This document shows, in pieces, positions 50,549 through 59,528 of a stretch of 64,000 nt of DNA. The stretch is taken from the NCBI RefSeq assembly GCF_002214185.1, contig NZ_CP022161.1, positions 2,541,767 to 2,605,766 on the forward strand. Reading direction: 5' to 3'. A program made the translations under genes and the position numbers. The notes beneath the pieces are model-generated. The model searched no databases. It had not been told where the DNA came from and saw nothing but the letters and a program-made list of their open reading frames with translations. Position 1 is the stretch's first letter. Every line of letters starts with the position of its first letter. This DNA is from Streptomyces capitiformicae. GTDB taxonomy: Bacteria; Actinomycetota; Actinomycetes; Streptomycetales; Streptomycetaceae.

Positions 50549-53142
50549 GGAAGCGTCCCCTTGCTGATGTCGAAGCGCCGATACTGGTAGCCAGTGTACG
50601 TTCCTGCGTTTTTCTCACCCTTGACGACGGTATATTCCAACTTTCCTTGCTCAAGGGCCTTTTCCATGGCCTCTACCAGCTCGAATTCACCACGCCTCTT
50701 CATGGCCTCCAGGATGTCGAAGAAGTACTCCCTGCTTCCCTGCGAAACTTGACGACCGCCCGGAAGGGTACGCCTGCCGAAATCGGTGCCAGGACTGCTC
50801 TTGGCCTCGATGACGACCACTCGCCCGTCCTCGTGCGTCCACACCTGATCGAACTGGTCATTTCCACTTTTCGGGCCGAGGAGAGGCTCGTCCGTGAAAC
50901 CCGGATAGCGCTCGGCGATGTAGTGATGCCTGGCCGCGTTCTCACCCAATGCCTCAGCCGCGTCGCCCATCGCCGTGTGGGACTCCTTGTACGCCCCCTT
51001 GGCCTCTCCCCAGAGCCCGGCCGATTCCGGGGTCCCTTGGACCTGGTGGGCCCTGCCGGCCTCCGCTTTCCAGTCCGCCACGAGGTTGTCCCACTGGATG
51101 GCGAAATGACGCGTCTGTGCACTCTGCTCCAGAAGCCGGAGCCTCTCCGCGCTCGAAACCGTGTTCGCACCCACGCTGATGTAATCCTCGTCGAGGAAAT
51201 GCGGTTTGGGCGGCGCAGGAGTGTCCTTGGCGCGGGTAAGCGGAGCATCGTCGCCCAGCCTGGTGAGTTGCGGCGGAGTGAACCCGCTCTCGTCGTGGAG
51301 ATCGAGGCTCCTGCGCGTGCCGTCCTTCCGGTAATAGTGCTCGAAGTAACCAGGCTCGTTATTGGCACGGTAGAGCTGAATGTCCTCGATCTGCTCCAGC
51401 GTGAGCGATCCGCGAGGTCCATAGGGATTTCCTCCCTCACGCATGAAACTGGGACGGCCGTCATCCGCCGCCCGGCCGGGAACTCCGCTGTCCGGGTCGC
51501 GTACGCCGTCCGTTCCCGCCTCCGCAGAGTCGTCCCCGGCACGCCCGGCATCGCCGAGACCATCCCCGTCGGCACCCCCGTAACCACCTCCGGAACCGGC
51601 TCCGCGACCCGCCCCCGGGCTCTCGCCGGTGCGCCCCTCAGTTCCCCCGAGGCCATCCCCGCCACGCCCGCCCCCGACCGCGGCGGTCTCGCCCGCTCGC
51701 GTCCCAGCCCCGACCCCCGCCGTCTCCCGCTCCCCCCGAGCCCCCGCTCCCGCCCCCTCCTCCTGCCTGGCCGCGGCCTCGGCCCGCTGGGCGGCCGTGT
51801 CCTCGTGGCGGATGCTGTCCAACGACTCCCGAACCGTCCCGTCCGCGTTGTGCATGACGAGGGTCTTGGTGTCGAGGTAGACGACCTCGCCCTTCGGGGT
51901 CTCCATGCGGACGGTGTTCTCGGGGGTCAGCCCGGCCGGCAGGTCGTCGGCGAGGTTCGGTGCGTCGGCGATCCGGTACGTACCCTCGCCCAGCCGGATG
52001 TGCGTGCCGTTCGTGATCCCCCGCAGGCTGGACATGACGTCGCTGATCCTGACGGCGGTCGCGCCGATGCCCTTCGTGATGTACGTCATCGGGTCGACGA
52101 TCCGACCGGCCTTGCCCGCGAAGGAGATGGCCTTCGCGATCGCACCGGCCTTACCGGTCGCCGCGGCCGCTCCTCCCGCCCCACCCGTGAAAATGGTCGT
52201 CACGACGTTGAACGTGACCGCTCCGGCCGCCCTCGACGGGTTCTTGCCCCACTCGTCGTACGCGATGAGCGCCTTCCCGGTCTCCACGACCGCCGTACGG
52301 GAGTCGCGCAGCCAGGACGGCAGCTTGTCGTCGGGTGCCAGCCAGTACGCCGCACCGACCACGGGTACGGCGGTGATGACGATGCCGGTCGCGAGTTTGC
52401 CGAGGCCGACCCAGGCCTGGCCCGCCGCGTCCCAGCCGTTGAAGCCCACCAGCGTGCCGAGGCCCTTGATCGTGCCCCACACTCCGTCGACCACGAAGCC
52501 GACGGTGAAGTCCCAGGCGTGCTCGTGGAAGTAGTACCAGGGGTTGGACTCCTCGACGACGTCGCCCCACGGCAGCCCGGAGGCCATGTTGAGGTCCTCG
52601 GCGCGGTAGCCGTACATGTTGTCTTTGTGGGAGCCGTCGTCGACGACGAGCGGCTCTCCGCCGATGAGCGCGATGATCTTGTTGTGGCAGGCGACCTCGG
52701 CGGCCTGGAAGGCGGACCAGGCGGCGTTCACCGCGTTGCGGCGGTTGGTGTTCTCCTCGATGAGGTCACCGTCCGCGACCCAGTCCTCGTCGCCCGCGAC
52801 CTGCCGCTCGAAGGCCGCCGCCTCCTCACGCAGGGTGTTGAGCTTGTCGACCAGGGGGCGTACCTCGGCCGCGTAGTCGAGCAGCGCCTTGGAGACCGTG
52901 TTCAGCTCGGTGTACAGGTCGTTCCCGGTCGCCGCGACCGGCGCGGTCGTCGCGAAGAGCTGGTCGGCCTCGGGCGCCTTGTAGAAGGGCTCCAGGAGGT
53001 TGAAGTTCGCGTCGATCAGCAGGCCGGCGGCGCCTACTGACATCCCGTCGAACGCGATGTCCGCCGCGTCCAGCTCCAACTGCTCCAGGTTTCCGGTGAA
53101 CTCCGGTATCTCGGCCGAGACAACAGGCCTCTCCTCGCTCAC
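50545..53142 (-). CDS. Polymorphic toxin with C-terminal restriction-endonuclease-fold tip
   Basis: The protein has 865 residues from a GTG. Residues about 10-150 are a helical WXG/LXG-like secretion region. About 215-360 hold hydrophobic segments that could span or cross a membrane. About 460-580 form a Gly/Ala/Glu-rich linker. The last about 150 residues are a nuclease tip with D765-x13-E779-A-K781 (DQFDQVW ... VVVIEAKSS), the PD-(D/E)XK signature. It is probably exported by a type VII (ESX) route and cuts nucleic acid in a neighbour cell. Four immunity-type genes and a truncated fifth follow in the operon. Confidence 0.83.
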   Translation of the reverse strand: MSEERPVVSAEIPEFTGNLEQLELDAADIAFDGMSVGAAGLLIDANFNLLEPFYKAPEADQLFATTAPVAATGNDLYTELNTVSKALLDYAAEVRPLVDKLNTLREEAAAFERQVAGDEDWVADGDLIEENTNRRNAVNAAWSAFQAAEVACHNKIIALIGGEPLVVDDGSHKDNMYGYRAEDLNMASGLPWGDVVEESNPWYYFHEHAWDFTVGFVVDGVWGTIKGLGTLVGFNGWDAAGQAWVGLGKLATGIVITAVPVVGAAYWLAPDDKLPSWLRDSRTAVVETGKALIAYDEWGKNPSRAAGAVTFNVVTTIFTGGAGGAAAATGKAGAIAKAISFAGKAGRIVDPMTYITKGIGATAVRISDVMSSLRGITNGTHIRLGEGTYRIADAPNLADDLPAGLTPENTVRMETPKGEVVYLDTKTLVMHNADGTVRESLDSIRHEDTAAQRAEAAARQEEGAGAGARGERETAGVGAGTRAGETAAVGGGRGGDGLGGTEGRTGESPGAGRGAGSGGGYGGADGDGLGDAGRAGDDSAEAGTDGVRDPDSGVPGRAADDGRPSFMREGGNPYGPRGSLTLEQIEDIQLYRANNEPGYFEHYYRKDGTRRSLDLHDESGFTPPQLTRLGDDAPLTRAKDTPAPPKPHFLDEDYISVGANTVSSAERLRLLEQSAQTRHFAIQWDNLVADWKAEAGRAHQVQGTPESAGLWGEAKGAYKESHTAMGDAAEALGENAARHHYIAERYPGFTDEPLLGPKSGNDQFDQVWTHEDGRVVVIEAKSSPGTDFGRRTLPGGRQVSQGSREYFFDILEAMKRRGEFELVEAMEKALEQGKLEYTVVKGEKNAGTYTGYQYRRFDISKGTLP

Positions 53143-53784
53143 GCCTACCCCCGTGGACGCCCTCGCAGATACGTTCCCTCAACTCGCCGCGCAACCCCGC
53201 GCCCCCGAGTCGACCATTTGTACCAAAATTGCGATCGCGATCCCACACACTTCTGGCCAAAGCTTGGCCCCCAAGGGCGACGCGTGACCGACGGGGTGTC
53301 ACCGACCGCCCCACACACAACCCTTACGTCCACATCAGGCACACTCGAACCGGCAGCACCCGGCGAACCCGGAGAACGACCGATATCGACGCCCCGTCAG
53401 AAGTGGGAGCAGACCAGCCCCTTGACAGCCCCGACAGCCCTGACAGCCCTTGACTCAAAAGTGGACTAACGACGGAACCACACCACAGGTTCCGGTTCGA
53501 CCTCGTTGCCCGGCGTGACCCGCCGTGATACACAGAGTGATAATACGGCCCCTTCATATACCGCCCCACGTCCCCCGTTAGGGTCCCTCGCGGGTCGGAG
53601 GCAAGGGATCCGTACGAAACCCGCCAATCAATGACGCCAAGTCGACATACGACAGCGTCATTGTCGGCGAGAATAGGCCTGACCTCTGCGCACCCGCGCC
53701 GAGGGTGCGGTGCGCACGCGGCGCGACAGCGACCCGGACGCACGGCACAGCCAGCTGAACTACCCACTAGGGGCGGTGACTTAC
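53143..53784. other. Divergent control region between the toxin operon and the secretion-like cluster
   Basis: About 640 bp without a convincing gene, with G+C lower than its surroundings around 53220-53270 and 53530-53580. It holds CTTGACAGCCCCGACAGCCC followed by TGACAGCCCTTGAC (53421-53454), a short direct-repeat run containing a TTGACA -35-like hexamer. ATGACGC and GCGTCAT (53632-53662) form a 7-bp inverted repeat. Both probably belong to the divergent promoters. Confidence 0.5.
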
Positions 53785-54093
53785 ATGTTTCTTGCGGCCG
53801 ACAAGGGCGACATCACCACCATCATCGGCGGAATCGCCCCGGACTGGGGGCCTTTCGGCAGCCTGGGCACCGAGGCACGCGTGATGATCGAGGTCGTGAT
53901 GGCGGTCGCCATCCTCCTCTGCCTCGGCATCGCCATCTGGGGCGCGGCCAAACAGCGCATCGGCGCGACCGCCCTGCGCGACACCTTCAGCGCCGAACAG
54001 GGCAAGGGCCTCATCATCGCGGGCCTCACCGGTGTCTTCATCATCGGTTCACTGGGCACGCTCTTCACCATCGTGTACGGCATGGCCGTTTAG
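53785..54093 (+). CDS. Small two-helix membrane protein (possible VirB2/TrbC-like)
   Basis: The protein has 102 residues from the ATG at 53785 with AGGGGCGGTGA upstream. Two hydrophobic helices (about 34-54 and 80-100) are joined by a basic loop (AKQRIGATALRDTFSAEQGK). Size, topology and first place in a type IV secretion-like cluster resemble VirB2-type pilin or TrbC subunits, but sequence similarity alone does not prove it. It is probably the S. coelicolor SCO4131 type. Confidence 0.72.
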   Translation: MFLAADKGDITTIIGGIAPDWGPFGSLGTEARVMIEVVMAVAILLCLGIAIWGAAKQRIGATALRDTFSAEQGKGLIIAGLTGVFIIGSLGTLFTIVYGMAV

Positions 54094-54312
54094 CGCGACG
54101 GGCCGGCCCTCGTCCCGGCCGGGCACGCCCGGTTCCCCACTACCCCACCCGTCCGTCGTGCCCACCGGCTGAGGTTGCGTCTCCCTGATGTCGAGTCACC
54201 ACACCGCGCCCGCGCGGGAACCAGCGCGGCTACCGTCGTACTGCTACGCGTTTCGCTGCGCGTACGCGTTCGGGTACGGCGTCGATGTCGATGTTGAAGG
54301 GGCGTACGCGGC

Positions 54313-55167
54313 ATGAGTCTCGGCGACCAGCACGGGTACGGGGAGTCCTCGCGCGCCGGTGACGACGAGGCGTACGGCGGTTACGGCGGCACCGGCCAGA
54401 CCCGCACCCGCCTCCCCGACGACCCCTACGGCGGCACCCCCCGCCGCCCCCGCTCCTCCTCCAGAAGCCTCGTCACCATCGTCGGCGTAGTCGTCCTCCT
54501 CATCGCCGCGATCGCCTTCGCGAACCGCGGAGGCGACGATTCCGGCGACAGCGGTTCTGGGGGCGACAAGGCGGAGACGGCGCCTACGGCGGCTTCGGGG
54601 GAGCGGCCGGTGGAGACGAAGACCGGCGGCATTCCGTCCGGCTTCGCCCACGACCGGCAGGGCGCCGAATCAGCGGCGGCCAACTACGCCGTCGTGCTGG
54701 TCTCGGCCGACATCCTCAAGCCCGCCCGGCGCAGCGAGATCGTCCAACAGGTCTTCGTCGCCGACAAGGCGGCCGCTCTGGAGGAGAGCCTCAGCAAGGC
54801 GTACGACCAGAACTTCCTGAGCAACGTGGGCCTGGACGAGAACGGCAATGCACCGGCCGGCAGCACGTACGTCTCACGCACGATGCCGGTCGGCACCAAG
54901 GTGACGAGTTACTCGGACAGCGCCGCGACCGTCGAGGTCTGGTGCACCGGCGTATTCGGCATGGCGGCGGAGAACACCACCAGCCCGGTCACCAGCGACT
55001 GGTTCACCATGACCCTCCAGCTGCGCTGGGCCGACGGCGACTGGAAGGTCGACAGCTTCGCGCAGAAGGAAGGCCCCGCGCCGGTCAACGGCGACAACAA
55101 GATCTCGACGTCCGACGAGATCTCGAAGGCCGTCGAAGAGTACGGAGGGTTCACCTATGCCCGGTAG
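54313..55167 (+). CDS. Bitopic membrane protein with VirB8/TcpC-like outer domain
   Basis: The protein has 284 residues. The cytoplasmic N-terminus (about 50 residues, Gly/Tyr/Arg-rich) precedes one helix (SLVTIVGVVVLLIAAIAFAN), a flexible linker and an outer domain of about 170 residues with an NTF2-like pattern (VEVWCTGVFGM, WFTMTLQLRWADGDWKVDSF). This is the architecture of VirB8 and TcpC in Gram-positive conjugation systems. It overlaps the next gene by 11 bp. Confidence 0.75.
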   Translation: MSLGDQHGYGESSRAGDDEAYGGYGGTGQTRTRLPDDPYGGTPRRPRSSSRSLVTIVGVVVLLIAAIAFANRGGDDSGDSGSGGDKAETAPTAASGERPVETKTGGIPSGFAHDRQGAESAAANYAVVLVSADILKPARRSEIVQQVFVADKAAALEESLSKAYDQNFLSNVGLDENGNAPAGSTYVSRTMPVGTKVTSYSDSAATVEVWCTGVFGMAAENTTSPVTSDWFTMTLQLRWADGDWKVDSFAQKEGPAPVNGDNKISTSDEISKAVEEYGGFTYAR

Positions 55168-56473
55168 GCCACGCCGCGTACTCAAGGTCGCCGCAGCCCT
55201 CACAGCCGTACAGACCGCAGCTGTTCTGCTGGCCGCCAAGGCCGCTGCGGCTCCCACCCCATCGCCGTCGCCCTCGGCGTCCGACGACCGGTGTGACCTC
55301 ATCGTCGGCCCCGCCAAGAAGTACTGCGAACGAGAATCCGGCGAAAAAGCCGACACCAACACCCTCCCCAACGACCTAACCGCCACAGTCGACCCCCTCT
55401 CCTCCCTGGCCAGGGGCTGCGCCAACGCCGCCTCCTGGACCATCGACAAGCTCTCCGCGGCCGTCAACGAAACCGCGAACGTCGACTTCACGAACCCGAC
55501 GTTCCTCCAGCAGTACGCGGTGGTCTTCGCGGCCTCGACGATCCTCACCCTCATCCTGTGGCTGCTCGCGGTGGCGAAGCGAGCCGTGCGGGGCGTGCCC
55601 CTCTCCACAGCGCTGTCGGAAGCCGTGGGCTTCCTCTGGCTCACCGTCCTCGCATCGGCCTTCACCCCCCTCATCCTCTACACGGTCGTCTCGGCGACCG
55701 ACGGAGTGAGCGAGGTCCTCGCGAAGGCCACCGGCGACCAGACGGACACCTTCTTCGGCAACTTCTCCGGCGCCCTGAAGAAGGGCGAGGACATCGGCGG
55801 CGGGCCCATCATGCTCATCGTCGTCTCCCTCGTCTCCATCCTCGCCGCAGGCGTCCTCTGGCTGGAGCTGGTCATCCGCGCCGCCCTGCTCTATGTGGGC
55901 GCGCTGCTCGGCACGGTCGTCTACGCGGGACTCGTCGACAAGAACCTGTGGGGCCACGTCCGCCGCTGGGCGGGCATCATGATCGCGGTCATCCTCATCA
56001 AGCCGGTGATCGTGATCGTCCTCGGCCTCGCGGGCGCGCTCTCCGCGGACGAGGGCCCGGACGCGTTCTCCGCCGTGGTCTCCGGCCTCGCCATCATCCT
56101 CCTCGCCATTTTCGCCTCGGCGATGATCTACCGCTTCGTCCCGGGCTTCGGCGACGAGATCGCCGGCTCCCGCAACAACCGCCTGATGCAGGGCGCCGAG
56201 AACAAGGCCGCCGCCGTCATCAGCTCCCCGGCCACCCTCGTGGCCCAGGGCATCAAGACCCACAGCACCCGGGCCGACAACAACGGCGGAGGCGGCGGCG
56301 GCGCCCCTCGCCCGTCCAACCCGGCCTCCGGCGGCGTAGCCGCCCACAGCTCCCGTACGGCGAACGGCGGCGGGTCCGTCCCCGCCGCACCCCCGCCCCG
56401 CTCGAGCCCGGCCAACACCCCCCACGCCAGTAACACCCGCAACAGCAACCGCACGGGAGGTGAAGGGCGTTGA
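55157..56473 (+). CDS. Polytopic VirB6-like membrane protein
   Basis: The protein has 438 residues. A signal-like first helix precedes an outer segment with three Cys, then about six helices between residues 120 and 330 and a disordered Gly/Ser/Asn-rich cytoplasmic tail. The central region (FLWLTVLASAFTPLILYTVV, LLYVGALLGTVVYAGLVDKN) fits the VirB6/TrbL-type inner-membrane channel. The next gene starts within its stop region (4 bp overlap). Confidence 0.8.
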   Translation: MPGRPRRVLKVAAALTAVQTAAVLLAAKAAAAPTPSPSPSASDDRCDLIVGPAKKYCERESGEKADTNTLPNDLTATVDPLSSLARGCANAASWTIDKLSAAVNETANVDFTNPTFLQQYAVVFAASTILTLILWLLAVAKRAVRGVPLSTALSEAVGFLWLTVLASAFTPLILYTVVSATDGVSEVLAKATGDQTDTFFGNFSGALKKGEDIGGGPIMLIVVSLVSILAAGVLWLELVIRAALLYVGALLGTVVYAGLVDKNLWGHVRRWAGIMIAVILIKPVIVIVLGLAGALSADEGPDAFSAVVSGLAIILLAIFASAMIYRFVPGFGDEIAGSRNNRLMQGAENKAAAVISSPATLVAQGIKTHSTRADNNGGGGGGAPRPSNPASGGVAAHSSRTANGGGSVPAAPPPRSSPANTPHASNTRNSNRTGGEGR

Positions 56474-58026
56474 CGACCGAGTCCCACCTGTCCCATCCGG
56501 TCACGCCCCGCCGTACATATCTGATCGGCCGCGCCCGGCCGAACGCGATCATCGGCCGGAACCGCGAGTCCGGCGAGATCGCGCTCATCATCGCGGGCGC
56601 GTTCCTCGGCATGATGTGCGGTCTCCTCGTCCCGGTACTCGTACCGCGCATCGCCCTGCTCACCGGCTTCCCGCTCCTCGCGCTGGCGGCCGTCTACGTG
56701 CCGTACAAGCGGCGGACGTTCTACAAGTGGTTCGAGATCAACCGCAGTTACAAGCGCGCGCTCCGCCGCGGCACGACGTACCGTTCCGCCGCCATGGAGG
56801 CCGGTACGCGCCTCGACGGCCGTGAGGTCGAGATCGGTCCGCCCCCGGGCATCGGCCGTATCACCTGGCTGGCCGCCCCCTTCGGCCCGGACGAGATCGC
56901 CGTACTGCTGCACGCCGACCGCCGGACCGTCACCGCCGCCATCGAGATCGAGGGCCCGGGCGTCGGCCTGCGCGACTCCGAGGACCAGGAAGCCCTCGTC
57001 GACCGCTTCGGCACCCTCCTCAAGCACGTGGCCAACGGCGACGGTTTCGTCACCCGCCTGCAGATGCTCGCCCGCACGCTCCCGGCCGACCCGGACGCCC
57101 ACGCCAAGGACGTCGCCCAGCGCGGCGACGAGCGCGCCCCCGGCTGGCTGCAGCAGTCGTACGACCAGCTGCAGTCCATGGTCTCCACGAGCAGCGAGCA
57201 GCACCGCGCGTACCTCGTCGCGTGCATGCACTACACCCGTGAACTGGCCGCCGAGGCGCACGCCATGGCCCGCGCGGCCCGCCCGCAGGGCAGGAAGCTC
57301 GACAAGGACGCGGGCCTCGCCGTCGTCATGGCCCGTGAGCTGACGGACATCTGCTCGCGCCTCCAGGAAGCCGACATCCGCGTACGGCAGCCGCTGGGCC
57401 AGGGCCGCCTCGCCTCCCTCATCCACTCCATGTACGACCCGGACCACCCCATCGACCACATCCAGGCCATGACCAGGCGCAACGCCTGGCCGGCCGAACT
57501 GGACGCGATGGAGCCGGACTACCTCCAGGCCAAGACCCGCGAATCCTCCACCCGCGCCCCCTGGTGCCACGCCACGGCCTGGGTGAAGGAGTGGCCGATG
57601 ACCCCGGTCGGCGTCAACTTCCTGGCCCCGCTCCTGGTCCACACCCCGGACGTCATCCGCACCGTCGCCGTCACGATGGACCTCGAACCCACCGAGGTCG
57701 CCATCGAGCGCATGCTGACGGAGAAGACGAACGACGAGGCGGAGGCGTCCCGCGCCGCCAAGATGAACCGCACCGTCGACCCCCGTGACGTGGCCTCCCA
57801 CTCCCGCCTCGACCAGCGCGGCGAGGACCTCGCCAGCGGCGCCGCCGGCGTCAACCTGGTCGGCTACATCACCGTCTCCTCCCGCTCCCCGGAGGCGCTC
57901 GCGCGCGACAAGCGGACGATAAGGGCCTCGGCCGGCAAGTCGTACCTGAAGCTGGAGTGGTGCGACCGCGAGCACCACCGGGCCTTCGTCAACACGCTCC
58001 CGTTCGCCACCGGAATCCGAAGGTAG
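56470..58026 (+). CDS. SCO6880-family protein, VirB4 N-terminal half
   Basis: The protein has 518 residues from a TTG with GGAGGTGAAGG upstream. Two helices near the N-terminus (about 38-80) look like the VirB3/PrgI part. The rest (IGRITWLAAPFGPDEIAVLL, LVACMHYTRELAAEAHAMAR, HATAWVKEWP) resembles the N-terminal domain of VirB4 ATPases but has no Walker A. The missing ATPase half is encoded next. It probably works as a membrane-anchored platform. Confidence 0.85.
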   Translation: MTTESHLSHPVTPRRTYLIGRARPNAIIGRNRESGEIALIIAGAFLGMMCGLLVPVLVPRIALLTGFPLLALAAVYVPYKRRTFYKWFEINRSYKRALRRGTTYRSAAMEAGTRLDGREVEIGPPPGIGRITWLAAPFGPDEIAVLLHADRRTVTAAIEIEGPGVGLRDSEDQEALVDRFGTLLKHVANGDGFVTRLQMLARTLPADPDAHAKDVAQRGDERAPGWLQQSYDQLQSMVSTSSEQHRAYLVACMHYTRELAAEAHAMARAARPQGRKLDKDAGLAVVMARELTDICSRLQEADIRVRQPLGQGRLASLIHSMYDPDHPIDHIQAMTRRNAWPAELDAMEPDYLQAKTRESSTRAPWCHATAWVKEWPMTPVGVNFLAPLLVHTPDVIRTVAVTMDLEPTEVAIERMLTEKTNDEAEASRAAKMNRTVDPRDVASHSRLDQRGEDLASGAAGVNLVGYITVSSRSPEALARDKRTIRASAGKSYLKLEWCDREHHRAFVNTLPFATGIRR

Positions 58027-58080
58027 GGCTGTCGCGATGCGGGACCATCCGATCCAACCCCAGCCGGAGGTGAAGCGCTG

Positions 58081-59514
58081 ATGCGGGACCCGATGTCCGC
58101 CCTCACGGACGCCTTCACCTCCTTCCTCTTCGGCAAGGTCGAGACGACCCGCCTCCCCGTCCGCACCTCCACCGGCCAGGCCCAGGCGGTCTACCTCCCG
58201 ACCGCCGCCCCCGGCCTCGGCGACTCCGGCGTGATCATCGGCCGCGAGGTCTACTCCGGCAAGGGCTACATCTACGACCCCTTCCAGCTCTACGGCCAAC
58301 AGCTCCCCGCCCCGCACTGGCTCGTCCTCGGCGAGTCCGGCAACGGCAAGTCGGCCCTGGAGAAGACGTACGTCCTGCGCCAGCTCCGCTTCCGCGACCG
58401 CCAGGTCGTCGTCCTGGACGCCCAGGGCGAGGACGGCGTCGGCGAGTGGAACCTCATCGCCCAGGAGCTGGGAATAACTCCCATCCGCCTGGACCCGACC
58501 GCCGCCCTGAACCACGGCATCCGCCTCAACCCCCTCGACCCCTCGATCACCTCGACGGGCCAGCTGGCTCTCCTGAGGACGATCATCGAGGTGGCGATGG
58601 GCCACGGCCTGGACGAACGCTCCGGCTTCGCCCTCAAGGTCGCCCACGCCTACGTCAACGAGACGATCGTCGAACGCCAGCCGGTCCTCACCGACATCGT
58701 CGAGCAGCTCCGCCACCCCGAGCCGGAGTCCGCGGAGGCGATGAACGTCGCCCTCGACGACGTACGGGCCTGGGGCCTGGACGTGGCACTGGTCCTGGAC
58801 CGACTGGTCGACGGCGACCTGCGCGGCATGTTCGACGGCCCCACGACGGTCGGCATCGATCTCGACGCCCCGCTGATCGTCTTCGACCTGTCGCACATCG
58901 ACCGCAACTCCATCGCCATGCCGATCCTGATGGCGATCGTCGGCGTCTGGCTGGAGCACACCTGGATCCGCCCCGACCGGAAGAAGCGCATCTTCCTGGT
59001 CGAGGAGGCCTGGCACATCATCAACAGCCCCTTCGTCGCCCAACTCTTCCAGCGCCTGCTGAAGTTCGGCCGACGGCTCGGCCTCTCCTTCGTCGCGGTC
59101 GTCCACCACCTCTCGGACGTCATCGACGGCGCGGCGGCGAAGGAAGCGGCCGCGATCCTCAAGATGGCCTCCACAAGGACGATCTACGCCCAGAAAGCGG
59201 ACGAAGCCCGTGCGACCGGCCGTGTCCTGGGCCTGCCCCGCTGGGCGGTGGAGATCATTCCCACCCTCACCCCCGGCATCGCGGTCTGGGACGTCAACGG
59301 CAACGTCCAGGTCGTCAAACACCTGGTCACCGAGACGGAACGCCCACTGGTCTTCACCGACCGCGCGATGACCGAATCGTCCAACGACCACCTCCTGGAC
59401 GACGACGCCCTGCGCGCCGCCGAGCTGGAGGCGGAGGAACGGGCCGCGGCGTTCGTCGAACAGCAACTGAGCGACCTGGAGGGGTACGGCCCCTCCGAGT
59501 CCACGGTGGCCTGA
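58081..59514 (+). CDS. VirB4-like ATPase, C-terminal half
   Basis: The protein has 477 residues from the ATG at 58081 with GGAGGTGAAGCG. It has Walker A GESGNGKSA (about residue 87), Walker B KRIFLVEEAW and the family SFVAVVHHLSD sensor region. It should power substrate transfer or assembly of the secretion-like complex. With the preceding gene it makes up one VirB4 in two chains. Confidence 0.88.
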   Translation: MRDPMSALTDAFTSFLFGKVETTRLPVRTSTGQAQAVYLPTAAPGLGDSGVIIGREVYSGKGYIYDPFQLYGQQLPAPHWLVLGESGNGKSALEKTYVLRQLRFRDRQVVVLDAQGEDGVGEWNLIAQELGITPIRLDPTAALNHGIRLNPLDPSITSTGQLALLRTIIEVAMGHGLDERSGFALKVAHAYVNETIVERQPVLTDIVEQLRHPEPESAEAMNVALDDVRAWGLDVALVLDRLVDGDLRGMFDGPTTVGIDLDAPLIVFDLSHIDRNSIAMPILMAIVGVWLEHTWIRPDRKKRIFLVEEAWHIINSPFVAQLFQRLLKFGRRLGLSFVAVVHHLSDVIDGAAAKEAAAILKMASTRTIYAQKADEARATGRVLGLPRWAVEIIPTLTPGIAVWDVNGNVQVVKHLVTETERPLVFTDRAMTESSNDHLLDDDALRAAELEAEERAAAFVEQQLSDLEGYGPSESTVA

Positions 59515-59528
59515 GCGAGCGAGCACAG

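Noticed and set aside
56128-59526. Very long open frame (over 1100 codons) on the minus strand across the VirB6/VirB4-like genes
   Set aside because: It is antisense to clearly recognisable genes; at this G+C content the complementary frame is stop-poor. Its product has no domain pattern.
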